Shown piece by piece: positions 1 to 13,161 of a stretch of DNA of 64,000 nt (position 1 is its first letter; each line of letters opens with the position of its first letter). A program made the translations under genes and the position numbers. Under the pieces are notes generated by a model. It was given only the letters and a program-made list of their open reading frames with translations, was not told the DNA's origin and ran no database searches. This DNA is from Sesamum alatum (lineage: Eukaryota; Streptophyta; Magnoliopsida; Lamiales; Pedaliaceae): NCBI GenBank assembly GCA_034509735.1, contig JACGWO010000001.1, positions 31,127,966-31,191,965 of the forward strand, given 5' to 3'.

Positions 1-576
1 AAATTTAGCCAAACACCCTCTTTGAATACCTAAAATGTTTCTTATTATATTTTTGCTTGCTCTATTTAAGTGAGAATCAAAATTGATTCCCAGAGCCATA
101 CTAAATTTGTTTCGCCTACAAACATTCACATTCGATATTTGACCTTCAGTCCCGCTCTTAGTTTGACAAATTCATTAGTTCATCGTCAAAACAACTCAGG
201 CTCTAATAAAATTTGCCCTTTCTAATGATGACAAAGTTATTTTAGTGTCGACAAAGTCTTAATGAAAATGAAGAAAATAAAGGTAGACAAATAAGGAAAA
301 TTCTTGCCAAAACCAGGTTTGGCCGAACCAAACTAATTAAGAGCAAATGTGATACATTTTGTTGTATGATTGGACACTTTCTCACTTGCATTCAAACAAG
401 TACGGTTACAAGGATGTAATAAATTAACCTAACTTCAATAGAAATTACACTGTCCTTTGTCGAGGATGACTACAATTATGCATAAACCTTTTGTGGTTTG
501 AAAAATTATATTTAGTACCTATAAATCTATTTATGTTTAACCAATAAATCCCCATTAGGCCAAATTAACCGAATTT
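1..576. other. AT-rich intergenic sequence, no gene seen
   Basis: Only short, low-complexity AT-rich sequence is visible. No reading frame with recognisable protein similarity, no RNA gene and no clear terminal repeat was found. Confidence 0.6.
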
Positions 577-848
577 GTTGATATTAGCAAAAAAAAAAAA
601 AAAAAACTTGAATAAAAATCCATATTTACCTCCGACTGGCTTATTACTGACTTATTATAGGGCAAAACTTATTTTCTAATCAAACTATCCTTATAAGGGT
701 GGAGATATACCTCTTACATGATTTAGCGTGTGAAAATATATAAGGGTAGTTTGGTCAGAAAAAAATTATGTTGACCTGCAATAAGTCAGTAATAAGTCAA
801 TAGAGTGCAAATATGAACTTTTATTCAATTTTTTTGTTAATATCAGTA
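577..848. repeat. Foldback MITE-like inverted repeat
   Basis: The left arm (from about 578) and the right arm (to about 847) are imperfect reverse complements over roughly 110 bp. Shared words include GATATTA, TTGAATAAAA, CTTATTACTGACTTATT and a CAAACTA-CCTTATA stretch. The left arm carries an A-run of about 20 bases. The short centre contains AGATATACCTC. No transposase fits in 270 bp, so this is a non-autonomous foldback element or MITE. A clean target-site duplication could not be fixed, so the superfamily is open. Confidence 0.7.
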
Positions 849-2683
849 ATGAGGAATTCTAACTAACGATGGGATCTACTTTTTAAACAAAAACAAACTC
901 AGAGGTACTAGATGTAATTTATCAAATTATAGAGGGTTTATATATAATTACACAAAATTTCATGACCGTGTTATTATCGTTAAAACTAAAGTTATACATA
1001 ACCAAAAGTTCATATAAGAGTTACACAAATTAAGAAAATATAGAAGAAATACAATAAATTTTGTATCAGATCATCAAACTAGACACGTTGATGCATTGCT
1101 TGATTCTGCATTGATCTAATGAATGTTCTTCTAATAGAGCATTTCACCTTATCTCAGTTCCCTTTTGAGAAGATCAAATACTTCTCCACCAACATCACTA
1201 CTAGGAGGGATAGTTGCAACCTAATTGATTTGTCAAAAGTAGGAATTTGAGCAGGAATCTATAATATATATTTAATCTGGGTCGGAGATCGTAATGATCT
1301 AGGGTAAATGTCATTAGTAGGTGGTTGCAATCTGATAAAATAATCAGGTTTATTGGGAGGTCTCAACTAAAATCCTTCAATACTTAGTTAGTTTGGTGCA
1401 AGATTGAGGGGAAGAAAATAAAATCCTCTCAACAAATAATGACGTACCTTGGCAAATTACCGTACTTGTACTAGTCCAAGTGTCTCGATATCAACTCTCC
1501 AAGTGTTGGGCAACCAATGGTTGTTGTTTTGCATCATCGCTTTGTATGAAAAAGTCAAAAAAATAAATACATACGATACAAAATTTAGTTAAATATATTT
1601 AATTTTATACTTTTTAAATATTTTTACACATGCCTTAATTGTGACAGATAATGCTAGTTTCAATAAAGTATTAAGTGTAACCTAATTGGTTTGACAAAAA
1701 ACTAATAATTAATTTGGGACAAAAATTTCAATAAAAAAGGTCTGCAATTAATTATACTTTATGTACATCAACTATGTTATAGGTACCACATGTACCCTTC
1801 AAAGTATTAAGTGTATCATAATTGGTTTGAAAAAATTAGGAATTTGAGCCAGAAATTCAATAAAATGTTAGGTGTTAATTGCATTTTCCCTCCATTAAGT
1901 GTAACACCCCTATCCCCCGATGAACCTCCTTCAAATTATATTTTTCTCCCCATAAGTTATAAGTTGTATATTATTTGTTCAATTGATTACGAAAATCTTA
2001 AATTTAATCCCACATCTTCCAAAATATTTTCACTTTATGTTTTTCCACATCTTCCAAAATATTTTCACTTTATGTTTTTCCAACTTCTATTAAAACATTA
2101 ACAGAAAATGCACCAGTAAGTCACATGTCAAATTTCCTTTAAGTTGAAAATTTAACTGCCACATGACTTCCATTTTATTTGCCATCAAATTTTTAATGGA
2201 TTTTTGGAAAGAAAACGTGAAGTGGATATCTTTTGAGTTATGGAACTAATGTTAAATTTTTTTTAAACAATAACACTAAAAATATATATAGGTCCTAACA
2301 GATTATAAGACGAAAAATGAAACTTCCCATCCTACCGGCTCTGTAACAATTAGGTTTTAAGACGAAATTGCTCTGAAATATGTAAATTGATTGCAAGGAG
2401 TTTGTCCATTTTTAGCATTCTAATCGGTGTATTAATTGCAAAAATATTTTTATTTAATTTTTTTCGTTCAATATTTTTATATTGAAAAAATGTGAACTAG
2501 CTCATCAAATTTACAATAACAATCCACAAAATGAAAATCCATTCAAACAGGCCTGTACAAACAACCAGAGATACAAGGAGCACAAAAAAGCTAATGTAAT
2601 TGTACAGTAACCACTTACCAAAAATGTTAAAAGTGGTCATTACCATGTTATAACGTAAGAGTGCATACAACAATAACTACGCA
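849..2683. other. AT-rich intergenic sequence with degenerate direct repeats
   Basis: No gene is recognised. A degenerate word of the form CCTAATTGRTTTG followed by CAAAA and GGAATTTGAGC occurs near 1218-1262, 1681-1735 and 1816-1870. This suggests an old, decayed dispersed repeat. The only open frame (about 1811-2101) has no recognisable domain and spans one of these repeats and a tandem duplication, so it is not called as a gene. Confidence 0.5.
2011..2080. repeat. Exact 35-bp tandem duplication
   Basis: Two adjacent identical 35-bp units begin CACATCTTCCAAAATATTTT at 2011 and 2046. They lie in non-coding AT-rich sequence. The exact identity suggests a recent slippage or repair duplication. 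Confidence 0.9.
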
Positions 2684-2893
2684 TACTTATAAGGCTTAAA
2701 TGATTTTTTATCCTGTAACTTTTATTGTTTGGTGTTTTTACCCTTTATGTTTCTAGGACTAAAAAATTGGTCCTTTAACTTTTACGCAAATTGTGATTGC
2801 AGTCCTTCCAACGCCGAAAAACTTAAAAATGGCCGAAATTTCACACGTGCCCATCACGTGTGTGTTTTAAATTAGGGTTTTTAATATAATTGG

Positions 2894-5800
2894 TGAAGGA
2901 CAAGCGGATCCGCCCGGGAGCACGAGCGGAAGCGAGAAAACCGTAAATTATAAAATTGAATCGCATATAAGGAGAAATTCCAAGGGGTGTACCGTTGGGT
3001 GCTCAACCAGGCGTTTGATGTAGGATATGTTAAAGTTAAAGCATATTTATAACATATAGGGCCTAGATGAAAAAGAAAGTTAAGATCTACTAAAGCGTAA
3101 TAATTGTTACCTTGTAGATTTAACGTGTGCTCAGCTACTAGCGTTGTTCCCTTTTTTCGGAATGCTCACAAATCCAAACGTATGGATTCTCCAAATGTGA
3201 TCCCCACTACATTGGAAGAAACTCACGTTCTCCTTGCTAGAAGAGAACGGGTTTAAGAAGGAACCGGTTTAAGAGAAGAACACTATGGATTAGTGTTCTC
3301 TTAAACTTACTTTGTTCTTCTTCTTGATTCAAAATCAAGTGAAGAAGACAAGTGAAAAGGGGGGGAGATGGCCGTGTGAGAGAGAGAGAGAGGAGAGGGC
3401 CAAATTTTACCTTCTTTTTCTCAAAAAAAGATGAATTATGATTCACATATGCTAGGTGTTGTATATACTCATATATATACATAATTAATGTGATTATTGG
3501 AATGTGTCTAGGTTCATCCAAGGATGTCTAGATACATTCCAATTAATCCCCATTAATTCTTCAATCAAGCCTACCAATTTTTATGGTATGATCAAATCAT
3601 ACCAAAAGGGAAGGGCTTGATTGGATTTGATTTGTCTCTTTCCAAAATGTTGGACTAGGTGACCAGAAAGCCAATAGGTTTGGAAATTTGTAACCTATCC
3701 GACAACTTGATGTGAATGTAATATTATTATGTGATGAATAAGATGAGTGTTCGTCACCAATGGTACCTTCTTTGTTGCGCTCATCTTACATTTGTTAAAA
3801 CGGTGTTTTAACTTATATCGCAACAAAGCCACAGACCATGGATTAACAACTCGTGCAGTTGGGCCACGCATTGGATGGTGGTCATGAAACCAACTGATTA
3901 AGAGTTGGGTCTGAAACGTTCCAAGTCGAGGACCTCGAGACAGGGCATCGAGAGTCCTATTGAGACTTGCGTCAAGAGTCGTGTTCATTGGATGAGTGCC
4001 GTGTTTCATCGGCGACAGGCGTGGGACGCCTACACGATCTTGATGGGTTGGTCGACTGGGGTCGAGCCGACTGGACTGACTCGCGGGGATCATCATATGG
4101 AAGCCTTGGAGGCTTGGTCGGTATGATTGGATTCCCCGGTTCCGATAGTACGGGAGTAATCCTCAGACTTGAGGAATCATGGCAGTCACGTGCACAGGAC
4201 GGCTGTATCTTGGATCTGGCGAGAGGTGATCATTCTGTAAGATGATCATTATAAGCCTTGTCAGTGCAGTCGGAATGTGTAGCGAGGACGGTGGATTCCA
4301 AGAAGAGGATCCGTCCCCTGTCAGTATATGACAGAGGTATCTCCTATGCACTCGGAGACACGTACATGCTCTTCGAAGCTGTGGCCACAGTGGTTGGTCG
4401 AACAGGGAATGGTTTCCTGTGTCGATGCAATGAAGCATACGTAGTCTCGAGTATTAAGCATAGATGCCTAGTCAAGGATGGGAACCGACGCCCAATTCCA
4501 TACCCTAGACTAAGGCCGGGAGACGGTAGACGGAAGGATCGTACCCGTACGGAATCGGCGCCTAAATGTTCACGCCAATTCACCTAGTCTCTAGTGCCAT
4601 GGACCGTTGCTAGACGGCCACCCATGGTAACGGGCCCTTGTGGGACACGGGCCCAAGTCTAGCTGAGGGTGAACCTAAAGGGTCACACACAAATCACTGA
4701 GGAGGTTGAGAGATCGACTTGGAGTCAATCTCGAAGGATAAAATAAGTAATTGGATTACTTAAGGGAAAGTCCATTGGATGGACGGGCCGATATTGTATC
4801 AGGCTTTCATTTAATCGGTAAATTGGATTTTTCGATTAAATATGGAAAGTTGAGATGTTGAGACGTTGGATCTTTTAATTGGATTAAAAGATCAACGGAA
4901 AATAATTTAAGTGGACATTAAATTGGATTTAATATTGGGTTCGTCGTAATTGGATTACGATAAAACCGGTCCGTTAAATTATACCCGAGAGGAGAAATAA
5001 TTCCTAATTTGGAATAGGAAGAAGTTGGACTTCTTCCCTTAATTAAACATAGCCGACATGCTCCCTTGGAGGAAGCAAAATCAGCCATGTTGCATGCTAG
5101 GTGGTATGTTGACTTGTCTCTTTTGGAAAGAGACAAATCAACTCCAATCAAGCTCTTCCCTTTTGGTATGATTTGATCATACCATAAATTTTGGTAGGCT
5201 TGATTGAAGAATTGATGGTGATTGATTGGAATGAATCTAGACATCCTTGGATGAACCTAGACACATTCCAATAATCACATTAATTATGTATATATATTAG
5301 AATATACAACACCTAGCATAAGTGATTCATTATTCATCTTTTTCTAGGAAAAAGAGAAGACAAAAATCCTCTCCTCTCTCTCAATTTTCGTGCTCCCTCC
5401 CTCTCTTACACTTGTGTTCTTCACTTGATTTTGAATCAAGAAGAAGAACAAAGTAAGTTTAAGAGAACACTAATTCATAGTGTTCTTCTCTTAAACCGAT
5501 TCCTTCCTAAACCCGTTCTTTTCTAGCAAGAAGAACGTGTGTTTCCTCCGGTGTGGTGTGGATCACCTTTGGAGAATCCATACGTTTGGATTTCGTGAGC
5601 ATTCTGGAGAAGGAACAACGCTAGTAGCCGGGAGCATACGCTAAACAATCAAAGGTAAAGGTTTATTACGCTTTGATTGATTCCATTTATATATCTATGC
5701 CCTATGTGTTTAAATATATGTTTCAATATTTACACATCCTACATCGAATGCCCGGTTGAGCACCCAAGGGTACACCCCTTGGGATTCGCGTATTTTGAAT

Positions 5801-7319
5801 TTTATTTAAATTTACGCAATTTCTCGCCTTTCTCGCTTCCACTCGCGCTCCCGGGCGGATCCGCTTGTCCTTCACAAAAGAGACAAGTCAACATACCACC
5901 TTGCATGAAACATGGCTAATTTTGCTTCCTCCAAGGGAGCAGTTCGGCCATGTCTAATTTTGGGAAGAAGTCCAATTTCTTCCTATTCCAAAATAGGAAT
6001 TATTTCTCCTCTCGGGTCAAATTTAACTGACCGGGTTTTTTATCGTAATCCAATTATGATGAACCCGATGTTAAATCCAATTTAATGTCTACTTAAATTA
6101 TTCCCATTGATCTTTTAATCCAATTAAAAGATCCAACATCTCAACTTTCCATACGTAATCGAAAATCCAATTTACCGATTAAACGAGGGCCCGATACAAT
6201 ATCGGCCCGTCCATCCAAAGGACTTCCCTTAAGTAATCCGATTACTTATTTATCCTTCGAGATTGACTCCAAGTCAATCTCTCAACCTCCTCGGTGATTT
6301 GTGTGTGACCTTTAGGTTCACTCTCAGCTAGATTTAGGCCGTGTCCCACAAGGACCCGTTACCATGGGTGGCCGTCTAGCAACGATCCATGGCACTAGAG
6401 ACTAGGTGAATTGGCGTAAATATTTTAGGCACTGATTCCGTACGGGTACGATCCTTCCGTCTACCGTCTCCCGGCCTTAGTCTAGGGTAATTGGGCGTCG
6501 GTTCCCATCCTTGACTAGGCATCTATGTTAAATACTCGAGACTACGTATGCTTCATTGCATCGACACAAGAAACCATTCCCTGTTCACCAACCACTGTGG
6601 CCACAACTTCAAATAGCATGAACGTGTCTCCGAGTGCATAGGAGATACCTCTGTCACATACTGACAGGGGACGGATCCTCTTCTTGGAATCGACCGTGCT
6701 CGCTACATATTCCGACTGCACTGGACAAGGCTTATGACGATCATCTTACAGAATGATCACCTCTCACCAGATCCAAGATACAGCCATGATCCCTCAAGTC
6801 TGTGGACTACTCCCGTACTATCAGAACCGGGGGAAATTCCATCATACCGACCAAGCCTCCAACGCTTCCATATGATGATCCCCGCGAGTCAGTCCAGTCG
6901 GCTTGATCCCAGTCGACCAACCCATCAAGATCGTGTAGGCGTCCCACGCCTGTCGCTGATGAAACACGACACTCATCCAATGAACACGACTCTTGATGCA
7001 AGTCTCAATAGGACTCTCGATGCCCTATCTCGAGGTCCTCGACTTGGAACGTTTCAAACCCAACTCTAAATCAGTTGGTTTCATGACCACCATCCAATGC
7101 ATGGCCCAACTGCACGAGTTGTTAACCGTGGTCTGTGGGCTTTGTTGCGATATAAGTAAAATACCATTTTAACAAATGTGAAATTAGCGCAACAAAGTAA
7201 GCACCAAAAGTGACGAATACTCATTTTATTCATCACATAATAATATTACATTTACATCGAGTTGTATAATACGTTACAAATCGCCAAACCTATTGGTTTT
7301 CTGGTCACCTATTCTAACA
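2894..7319 (-). repeat. 3' LTR of R1 (type A), interrupted by solo LTR S1
   Basis: On the minus strand the LTR starts TGTTAGAATAGGTGACC at 7319, directly after the polypurine tract, and ends CTTGTCCTTCA at 2894. The 3648-5874 segment plus one 5-bp duplication is a later insertion. Removing it leaves about 2194 bp, matching other type A LTRs (2.2 kb). The conserved CCATGG pair lies near 6355-6400. Confidence 0.88.
3648..5874 (+). mobile_element. Solo LTR S1 (type A)
   Basis: A 2227-bp LTR from TGTTGGACTAGG to CTTGTCCTTCA is flanked by CAAAA at 3643-3647 and 5875-5879, a perfect 5-bp duplication. No internal sequence is attached, so it arose by LTR-LTR recombination after insertion. It sits in opposite orientation inside the older type A 3' LTR of R1. 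The CCATGG pair is at 4597-4602 and 4622-4627, and a TATATATA box is near 5290. Short open frames inside (for example 3967-4245) recur in S3 and S5 only because the DNA is nearly identical. Confidence 0.92.
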
Positions 7320-7330
7320 ATCTCCCACTT
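7320..7330 (-). other. Polypurine tract of R1
   Basis: AAGTGGGAGAT on the minus strand directly abuts the 3' LTR start. It would prime plus-strand DNA synthesis. The same tract is in R4, R5, R8 and R9. Confidence 0.85.
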
Positions 7331-7343
7331 GACCTAAACCCAA

Positions 7344-8572
7344 TCACCCGTTGACCTCAAACTCAATCTTATCCAGATGCTGAATATGGGCAACTTGCGA
7401 CACGGGCTTAGTAAGTGGATCTGCTATGTTTTTTGCGGAGCTGACTCGGTCCATCCGAACGTTACCCCTGCTAACCATCTGTCTGAGCAGATGGTAACGT
7501 CTAAAAATATGCTTGGATCGGTGATGAGATCTCAGTTCCTTTGCTTGCGCTATTGCCCCATTGTTATCGTAGAAGATAACTAGTGGCTCAGCAATGCTAG
7601 GTACTACACCCAACTCTTGGATGTAGTTCTTCATCCAAACCGCCTCCTTAGCAGCTTTTGAAGCTGCTATGTATTCAAACTCTGTGGTGGAGTCCGTCGT
7701 GGTAGCCTGCTTGGAACTCTTCCAAGCAACCACGCCACCATTAAGTCTGAACACATAACCAGACTGAGACTTGGCATCATCGTCATCCGACTGGAAGCTA
7801 GCGTCGCTATAGCCTTCCAGTATCAACTCTCCACTGCCATAGGTCAAGAACATATCTTTAGTCCTTTTCAGGTACTTCAGGATAGTCTCGACTGCACTCC
7901 ACTGTGCCTTCCCGGCACACGACTGATATCGTCTAGTTATGCTCAAAGCAAAAGCCACATCAGGTCTAGTGCATTGAACAACATACTGTATGCTGCCTAC
8001 GGCTGAAGCATAGGGGATGTCCAACATCCGTTTAAGCTCCTCATCAGTCTTAGGAGATTGCTTCTTGGATAACTTAATTCCATACCTCATAGGAAGGAAT
8101 CCTCGTTTTGAGTTTTCCATCTTGAATCTCTTCAAGACTTTCTCAATATACGAGGACTGGGCCATTCCTAACATCCTTCTAGATCTATCCCTGTAGATGT
8201 TGATGCCAAGGATGTAGGATGCCTCGCCCATATCCTTCATGGAGAATTGTGTTGACAACCAAGCTTTAGTGGTACCCAACATCTTAGCATCATTCCCAAT
8301 GAGCAAGATGTCATCCACATAAAGCACCAGAAACGCAACTGAGCTCCCACTGATCTTCTTGTATACATAAGGATCGGACTCGTTTTTGATGAAATCATAT
8401 CCCCGTATGACCTTATCAAAACGTATGTTCTAGCTTTGAGAAGCTTATTTGAGGCCATAGATGGACCTTTGGAGACGGCAGACCTTCTGCTCTTCTCCAA
8501 CAGTTCTGAAATCTTCCGGCTGATCCATATAGATCTCTTCCTCTACGAAACCGTTGAGGAAGGCCGTTTTCA
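7344..8572 (-). pseudogene. pol: R1 pol: C-terminal reverse transcriptase and RNase H
   Basis: The main open frame is 8327-7344 (327 codons). It begins at the RT active-site strand (LYVDDILLIGND, the copia YVDD box), then GEASYILGI and the connection region. RNase H follows, with SDASFQSDDDDAKSQSG, a TTEFEYIAAS stretch (copies elsewhere have TTEAEYIAAS) and the YDNNGAIAQAKE acidic motif, and finally SHHRSKHI and DPLTKPVSQ near the end. The preceding part of RT (8572-8330, with MDQPEDF and the KVCRLQRSIYGL type motif) lies in shifted frames, after a one-base loss near 8590 in a run of A. This region would copy the genomic RNA and degrade it inside the virus-like particle. It is inactive as it stands. 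Confidence 0.88.
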
Positions 8573-9658
8573 CGTCCATCTGCCATATTCATAGTCATAC
8601 CATGCTGCTATGGCAAGTAGTGTCCGAATGGACTTAGCCATTGCTACAGGTGAGTAGGTTTCCTCAAAATCGACCCCGGGTCGCTGAGTGTAACCTTTCG
8701 CCACAAGCCTGGCTTTGAAGGTTGTAACCTCCCCGTCAGCTCCAAGCTTACGTTTGTAGACCCATTTACACCACACGGGTTTTACCCCGTTGGGTGGGTC
8801 CACTAGGGTCCAAACCTGGTTTGTACCCATCGAGTCCATCTCGGATTTAATGGCCTCAAGCCACTTATCCGGATCGATGTCCGACATCGCTTCTCCGTAC
8901 ATCTTTGGATCATTATCCAACTAATCGGTCAGGCCCAGAAATCCATACCTATTAGGTGCATGGGACACTCTGGCCAACCTACGGAGGACTGGAACATTAT
9001 CAGTGGGAACTACTGGCTTAGATGTCACTACCGCCTCATGGGGTGCCTCACTTGATTTCTCAAGGAGTACCTCATCGCGTCGACTATCCGATGGAAAACC
9101 CTTTTCCAAGAACACTTCGTTTCGCGAGACAAAAACCTTTTGCTCGGAGAGATCATAGAAATAATATCCCGCAGTTTCTTTCGGATAGCCAATGAACCTG
9201 CATAAACTAGACTTTGAGTCCAGTTTATCTCCCACTAATCTTTTGACATATGTGGGGCAACCCCACACTTTCAAGAATTTGTAGGAGGCAGGCTTGCCAT
9301 GTCATATCTCATATGGCGTCTAGGATACAATCTTAGATGGCATCAAGTTCAAAACTTTGGCTGCCGTCTCAAGAGCGTATCCCCAAAAGGAGAGGGGGAG
9401 TTCGGTAAAACTCATCATGGATCGGACCATGTCCAACAAGGTCCGATTCCTCCTTTCAGACACACCATTAAGCTGTGGTGTTCCAGGAGGGGTCCACTGA
9501 GAGAGAATCCCATTCTCTTTTAGATAATCAGTAAAATCACCACTCAAATACTCTCCACCTCGGTCCGACCGAAGGGCTTTGATCTTTCGACTGGTTTGGT
9601 TCTCTACTTCAAGTGTGTATTCCTTAAACCTTCCAAAGGCTTCAAACTTGTACCTCAT
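8573..9658 (-). pseudogene. pol: R1 pol: integrase core and N-terminal reverse transcriptase
   Basis: Three open stretches in one frame (9658-9320, 9274-8921, 8920-8573) are separated by in-frame stops. The first holds LRSDRGGEYLS and NGVSERRNRT, the second D and the E of the retroviral DDE integrase core. Next come WGYALETAAK and VWGCPTYVKRL with FIGYPKETAGYYFYD, typical of the copia integrase C-terminal part. After a variable linker, RT begins with [14 protein letters not shown], the [12 protein letters not shown] motif and the YSPVA motif. The frame is lost at YDYE, before the IWQMDVKAAF motif seen in R4. The protein would be an integrase-RT polyprotein piece. Confidence 0.87.
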
Positions 9659-10455
9659 TAGGTAAACATACCATACTGTGAGTGATCATCGATAAATGTT
9701 ATGAAGTACGAGTACCCACCTCTAGCCTGAGTATTTAGTGGGCCACAGACATCCGTATGGATCAAATCCAACAGACCACTGGCTAGCGTACTTTGTACAC
9801 CAAAGGATTTCTTGGTCATCTTTCCCTTCAGACAGGATTCGCAGGTCGGTAGGTTGTCCAAATCGTCTATTTCTAGACTCTTTGAGTCCACCAACCTTCT
9901 TATCCTATCTTTAGAGATATAACCTAACCTCGCATGCCATATCTGTGCGTTATTATGATCATCACGTTTTCGTTTGTGTTCTGCAGTCATAATCCAATTA
10001 GACTGTTGAAGTATGTATAGACCGTTGAACAATGTACCAAGCAGATGAGAAATACCATCTTTAATAATGAAAAAGCCATTTTTATTTATGGTAAATTCAA
10101 ATCCCTCCTTATCAAGGACCGGGATGGAAACAATGTTTTTAATCATGCTGGGTATATAGAAACAGTCGTTCAGTACAATCCTAACATGTCTACTAATGGC
10201 TAACTCCATTGACCCTACGGCTTCCGCAGCAATGGCCTTGCCATCGCCTAGCCTCAGGATCATGTCATCCTTGGTTAGCCTTCTGCTTCTTTGCAGTGCC
10301 TGCAAATTATTGCAGATGTGAGCACCACACCCGGTATCCAATACCCATGAAGCAGAATTAGTTATCATGTTTACTTCAACCACAAACATACCTGGGTTGG
10401 AGAGGAGTTGTGGGCACTCCCTCTTCCAATGCCCCTTCCTTTGGCAATGCATGCA
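9658..10455 (-). pseudogene. R1 gag-pol junction: zinc knuckle, protease, integrase N-terminus
   Basis: The open frame 10452-9658 (264 codons) starts inside a CCHC knuckle (CMHCQRKGHWKREC; the first Cys lies just upstream). The protease motif VLDTGCGAH has its catalytic Asp at about residue 39, then MILRLGDG. The GAG-pre-integrase domain begins WHARLGY at about residue 172; other copies have LGH, so the second zinc-binding His is replaced by Tyr. CESC at 204-207 supplies the Cys pair. The first integrase catalytic Asp is in HTDVCGP at about 234. The frame breaks at DDHSQYG. The preceding gag frame overlaps in a different frame, so a frameshift separates them. Confidence 0.87.
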
Positions 10456-11251
10456 GACATCATTTGCCTTGGACCGCTGAGAACCACGGGCCTTCCATTC
10501 ACTTTGCTCAGTCCCACCGGAGCAACAGGGACGCCCGGAGCGCGAGCAGGGGCCGCAACCGTCTTCCCTTTTTCCTTCTTCTTCTTCCAGCGTCCGACCC
10601 TCTTGCCATTCGCTTCGGAGGTCGAAGACTCTCCTATCAATACCGCCGGCGCCGACTTGTGGGTCGTTACCTCGTATTGGACCAGCATGTTGATCAACTC
10701 ATGAATAGACTTCTCAAGTCCGTTCATGTTGTAGTTTACAACAAACGGGTCATAGGACAGAGGAAGCGACTGGAGGATCACGTCAATGTACGTGTCAATG
10801 TTAAGCCCAACTTTAAGGTCCTCGAGTTTCTCCACTAGGAGAGCATCTTGACACCATGAGTTTGTACATACGCTCCTTCAACAAGCTTGGTGCCAAAGAA
10901 TGCTTTTGTGGCGGCATATCTAATATGCCTGTCCGGAACCGCATAAACCTTGTTCATGCGGAGCATTATGGCGGAGACGTTGTCCAGCCTATCATACTGC
11001 TTCTGAATGTCGTTAGACATCGAAGCCAGTATGATACTGCGTACTTTTCGGTTGTCCTCATGCCATTTCTCGAATGTCAAACGTTCTTCTGGCGTGGACC
11101 CCTCTGGTAAGTCGCTCGATGGGGGTTCGTCCAAGACGTAGCCTTAGTTCTCGAAACCGAGGACAATCCTCAGGTTTCTCAGTCAATCCGAGTAGTTCGT
11201 TCCGTTCAATTTATTAGTCTCAAGTACCATGGTTAATGGATTCTTAGACAT
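10371..11251 (-). pseudogene. gag: R1 gag (capsid-like, UBN2 type)
   Basis: The start is set at the ATG complementary to 11251, giving MSKNPLTMVLETNKLNGT, which matches the R4 gag start. A TGA (in place of Trp in the YxDWLRNLRIVL region) and a TAA follow before the open stretch 11134-10835 (DEPPSSDLPEGSTPEERLTF to HGVKMLS). A one-base loss then shifts frame into 10835-10371 (EKLEDLKVGLNIDTYIDVILQSLPL, INMLVQYE, a basic KKKKEKGK segment). The end runs past the knuckle in the wrong frame. Gag would form the particle shell; this copy cannot make full-length protein. Confidence 0.85.
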
Positions 11252-13161
11252 ATCTATATTAATGAAAATGTAAAGTAGAAATTAGCAGATGATGGTAATA
11301 TTATTGTTCAAGTTGAAGACTTGGTCTTTTAGTCTTTAACCCTCCCACTATTTATACGAAAGTCCGCCACTCCCAAGCGGAGTTTCGGCAAACCATCTCT
11401 TAGTGGACTCGGGATCCACAAGCGTGATCTCCATGCCCCGCTTTTACGATTCACATGAAGAAGACCTCATGGGAGATATCCAATATCATTCTAATCCAAT
11501 GAGATTCCCAAGATATTTTGCCTCACCTATTCGCATGGTTCCGAGGACTCCAAGCGAACCATGTTACTCAGGGTTGGGCCTGACCCATCAACCAAATCAT
11601 GCCTCAAACTGTTGCCCCCACAACTCGTGAGACAGGAAAACAGCGAACGCAGTCTTTTTGTTCACAACAATGGTCCAACTTTCCCCTAGTCCAAGTGTGC
11701 CACGACTCGTGAGATCACACTTGGGTAGTGGTAGCTTCCTCACCACATTGTTGTGGACGGAAGGCTCAGACAAATCAAAATACCATTTTGATCCATGTCC
11801 GTTCTGGGCCAAATATTTAATTTGGTCCAACCAAATGAGAGTATGTGTACGACCGAGACCTCATCACATTATGTGTTTAGCATGCATAAATATCCAATAT
11901 TTAAAGCGATAAATAAGTACGCCGCATGCAGAAAACATAGCATACCCCTATTAGGATGATCACAAGCCCAACCTATGCGACTCACTGAGCCCACAGTGAG
12001 TCCATGGTCTGTCTAGGGTGGTCCTAAACTATTACAATAATAATATACCCATTGTCATTCCAATGGGCCTTGTAATGCTCTTGTTTCACGCCTTGATGCT
12101 CCACCTTGGGTCTCCGACCCCAAATGCTTGTTAAAATTAAAACCTCACCAATCCTATCTACTCTCATTACAACTGAAAGTAATACATTGGTAATAACAAC
12201 AAGCCTTAACATCATGAGGCAAAAAATGTGGGAAATGATAGTCCCAAAAACAAGAGGCACGCAGGCCCCACCCAACAGAAATTAAATGATCATACATTCA
12301 TCCATACACAAGGTGTAGGACTCTTGTGATCATCCCATGTTGATTCCTACAATGCACATAACACAATTATTCCAAATAACCATGCATTAAACCAATGGAT
12401 ATTCCAAATATCCAAGTGATGTCTAACATCACAAAAGCATAAATATATAAACAATATGCAAAATTCAAATTCCAAATTTAATGGACATTACAAATAATGC
12501 ATCCAATGCATGTATTAATCCCAAATTAATTAAGCAAATTTAATCTAAGGAATAACCCAATTATTCCAAAATGAAATGTGCAAAATTAATACATTTTCAG
12601 AATAATGTGCAGAAAATACAGAAAACTAAAATTCCCAGAAAATATCAAAAAACGACACAAAATAGCCCGCCCGTTGTGCCTGCCGGCCAGCCACGCGCAT
12701 AGGGCAACACGTGCGCGCGCTCTTTGCCGTGCTGGCCTCGGCCGGGGTGGCTGCCTGCGCACAGGGCACGCCTGTGCGCAATATCCGCGCCCAGGCCCCC
12801 GACGTGTTGGCCTGGGGTGCGCGGGCAGGCTTCCCTGCCTGCTTGAGCGCGCGCCCGGCCACCCGGCTGCTCGCCCGGTGACCGGATCCGCGCACGCCGT
12901 GCGCCCCTGGCGAAGGTAACCGCGCGCAGGCTCCCCTGCCTGCATGCGCGCGCCTCGCCTGCACGCACAGCATGCGCGGTCAGCCACCGGCTAGCCGCGT
13001 GTGCCGTTTTCTCCTGTTTTATTCCTTTTGTCTCTCGTTTCCCAAGAAAAACTGAAAATACCAACAGTACCAAAATCATACATAATTAAAAGCAAGAAAA
13101 ACGACATGCTTTACGATAATGACGTCAAGAATAAATTAAAACATGCCATACACATTTTCAT
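11252..13161 (-). other. R1 leader (5' untranslated region)
   Basis: This is the roughly 1.9-kb stretch between primer-binding site and gag. It shares words with the R2 and R4 leaders, including GCCTGCGTGCCTCTT, CTCACGAGTTGTG near 11622-11634 and the CCACAGTGAGTC region. It contains the GC-rich tract annotated separately. No long coding frame with protein similarity is present. Confidence 0.75.
12660..12990 (-). repeat. GC-rich hairpin tract in R1 leader
   Basis: About 330 bp of very high GC sit in an AT-rich leader. Perfect short inverted repeats include GCGCACAGG/CCTGTGCGC (12757-12779, 5-base loop), CAGGC-ttccct-GCCTG (12826-12841) and CAGGC-tcccct-GCCTG (12927-12942). On the element's RNA strand these loops are purine-rich. 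Long open frames here in several phases are composition artefacts (Ala/Arg/Gly rich), not genes. Confidence 0.8.

Noticed and set aside
1811..2101. 96-codon frame as a small gene
   Set aside because: It spans an exact 35-bp tandem duplication and a decayed repeat, with no domain and no promoter or codon evidence.
3967..4245. 92-codon frame conserved in S1, S3 and S5
   Set aside because: It lies inside the LTR. It is identical only because the LTR copies are nearly identical at the DNA level. There is no recognised domain, and older type A LTRs break it.
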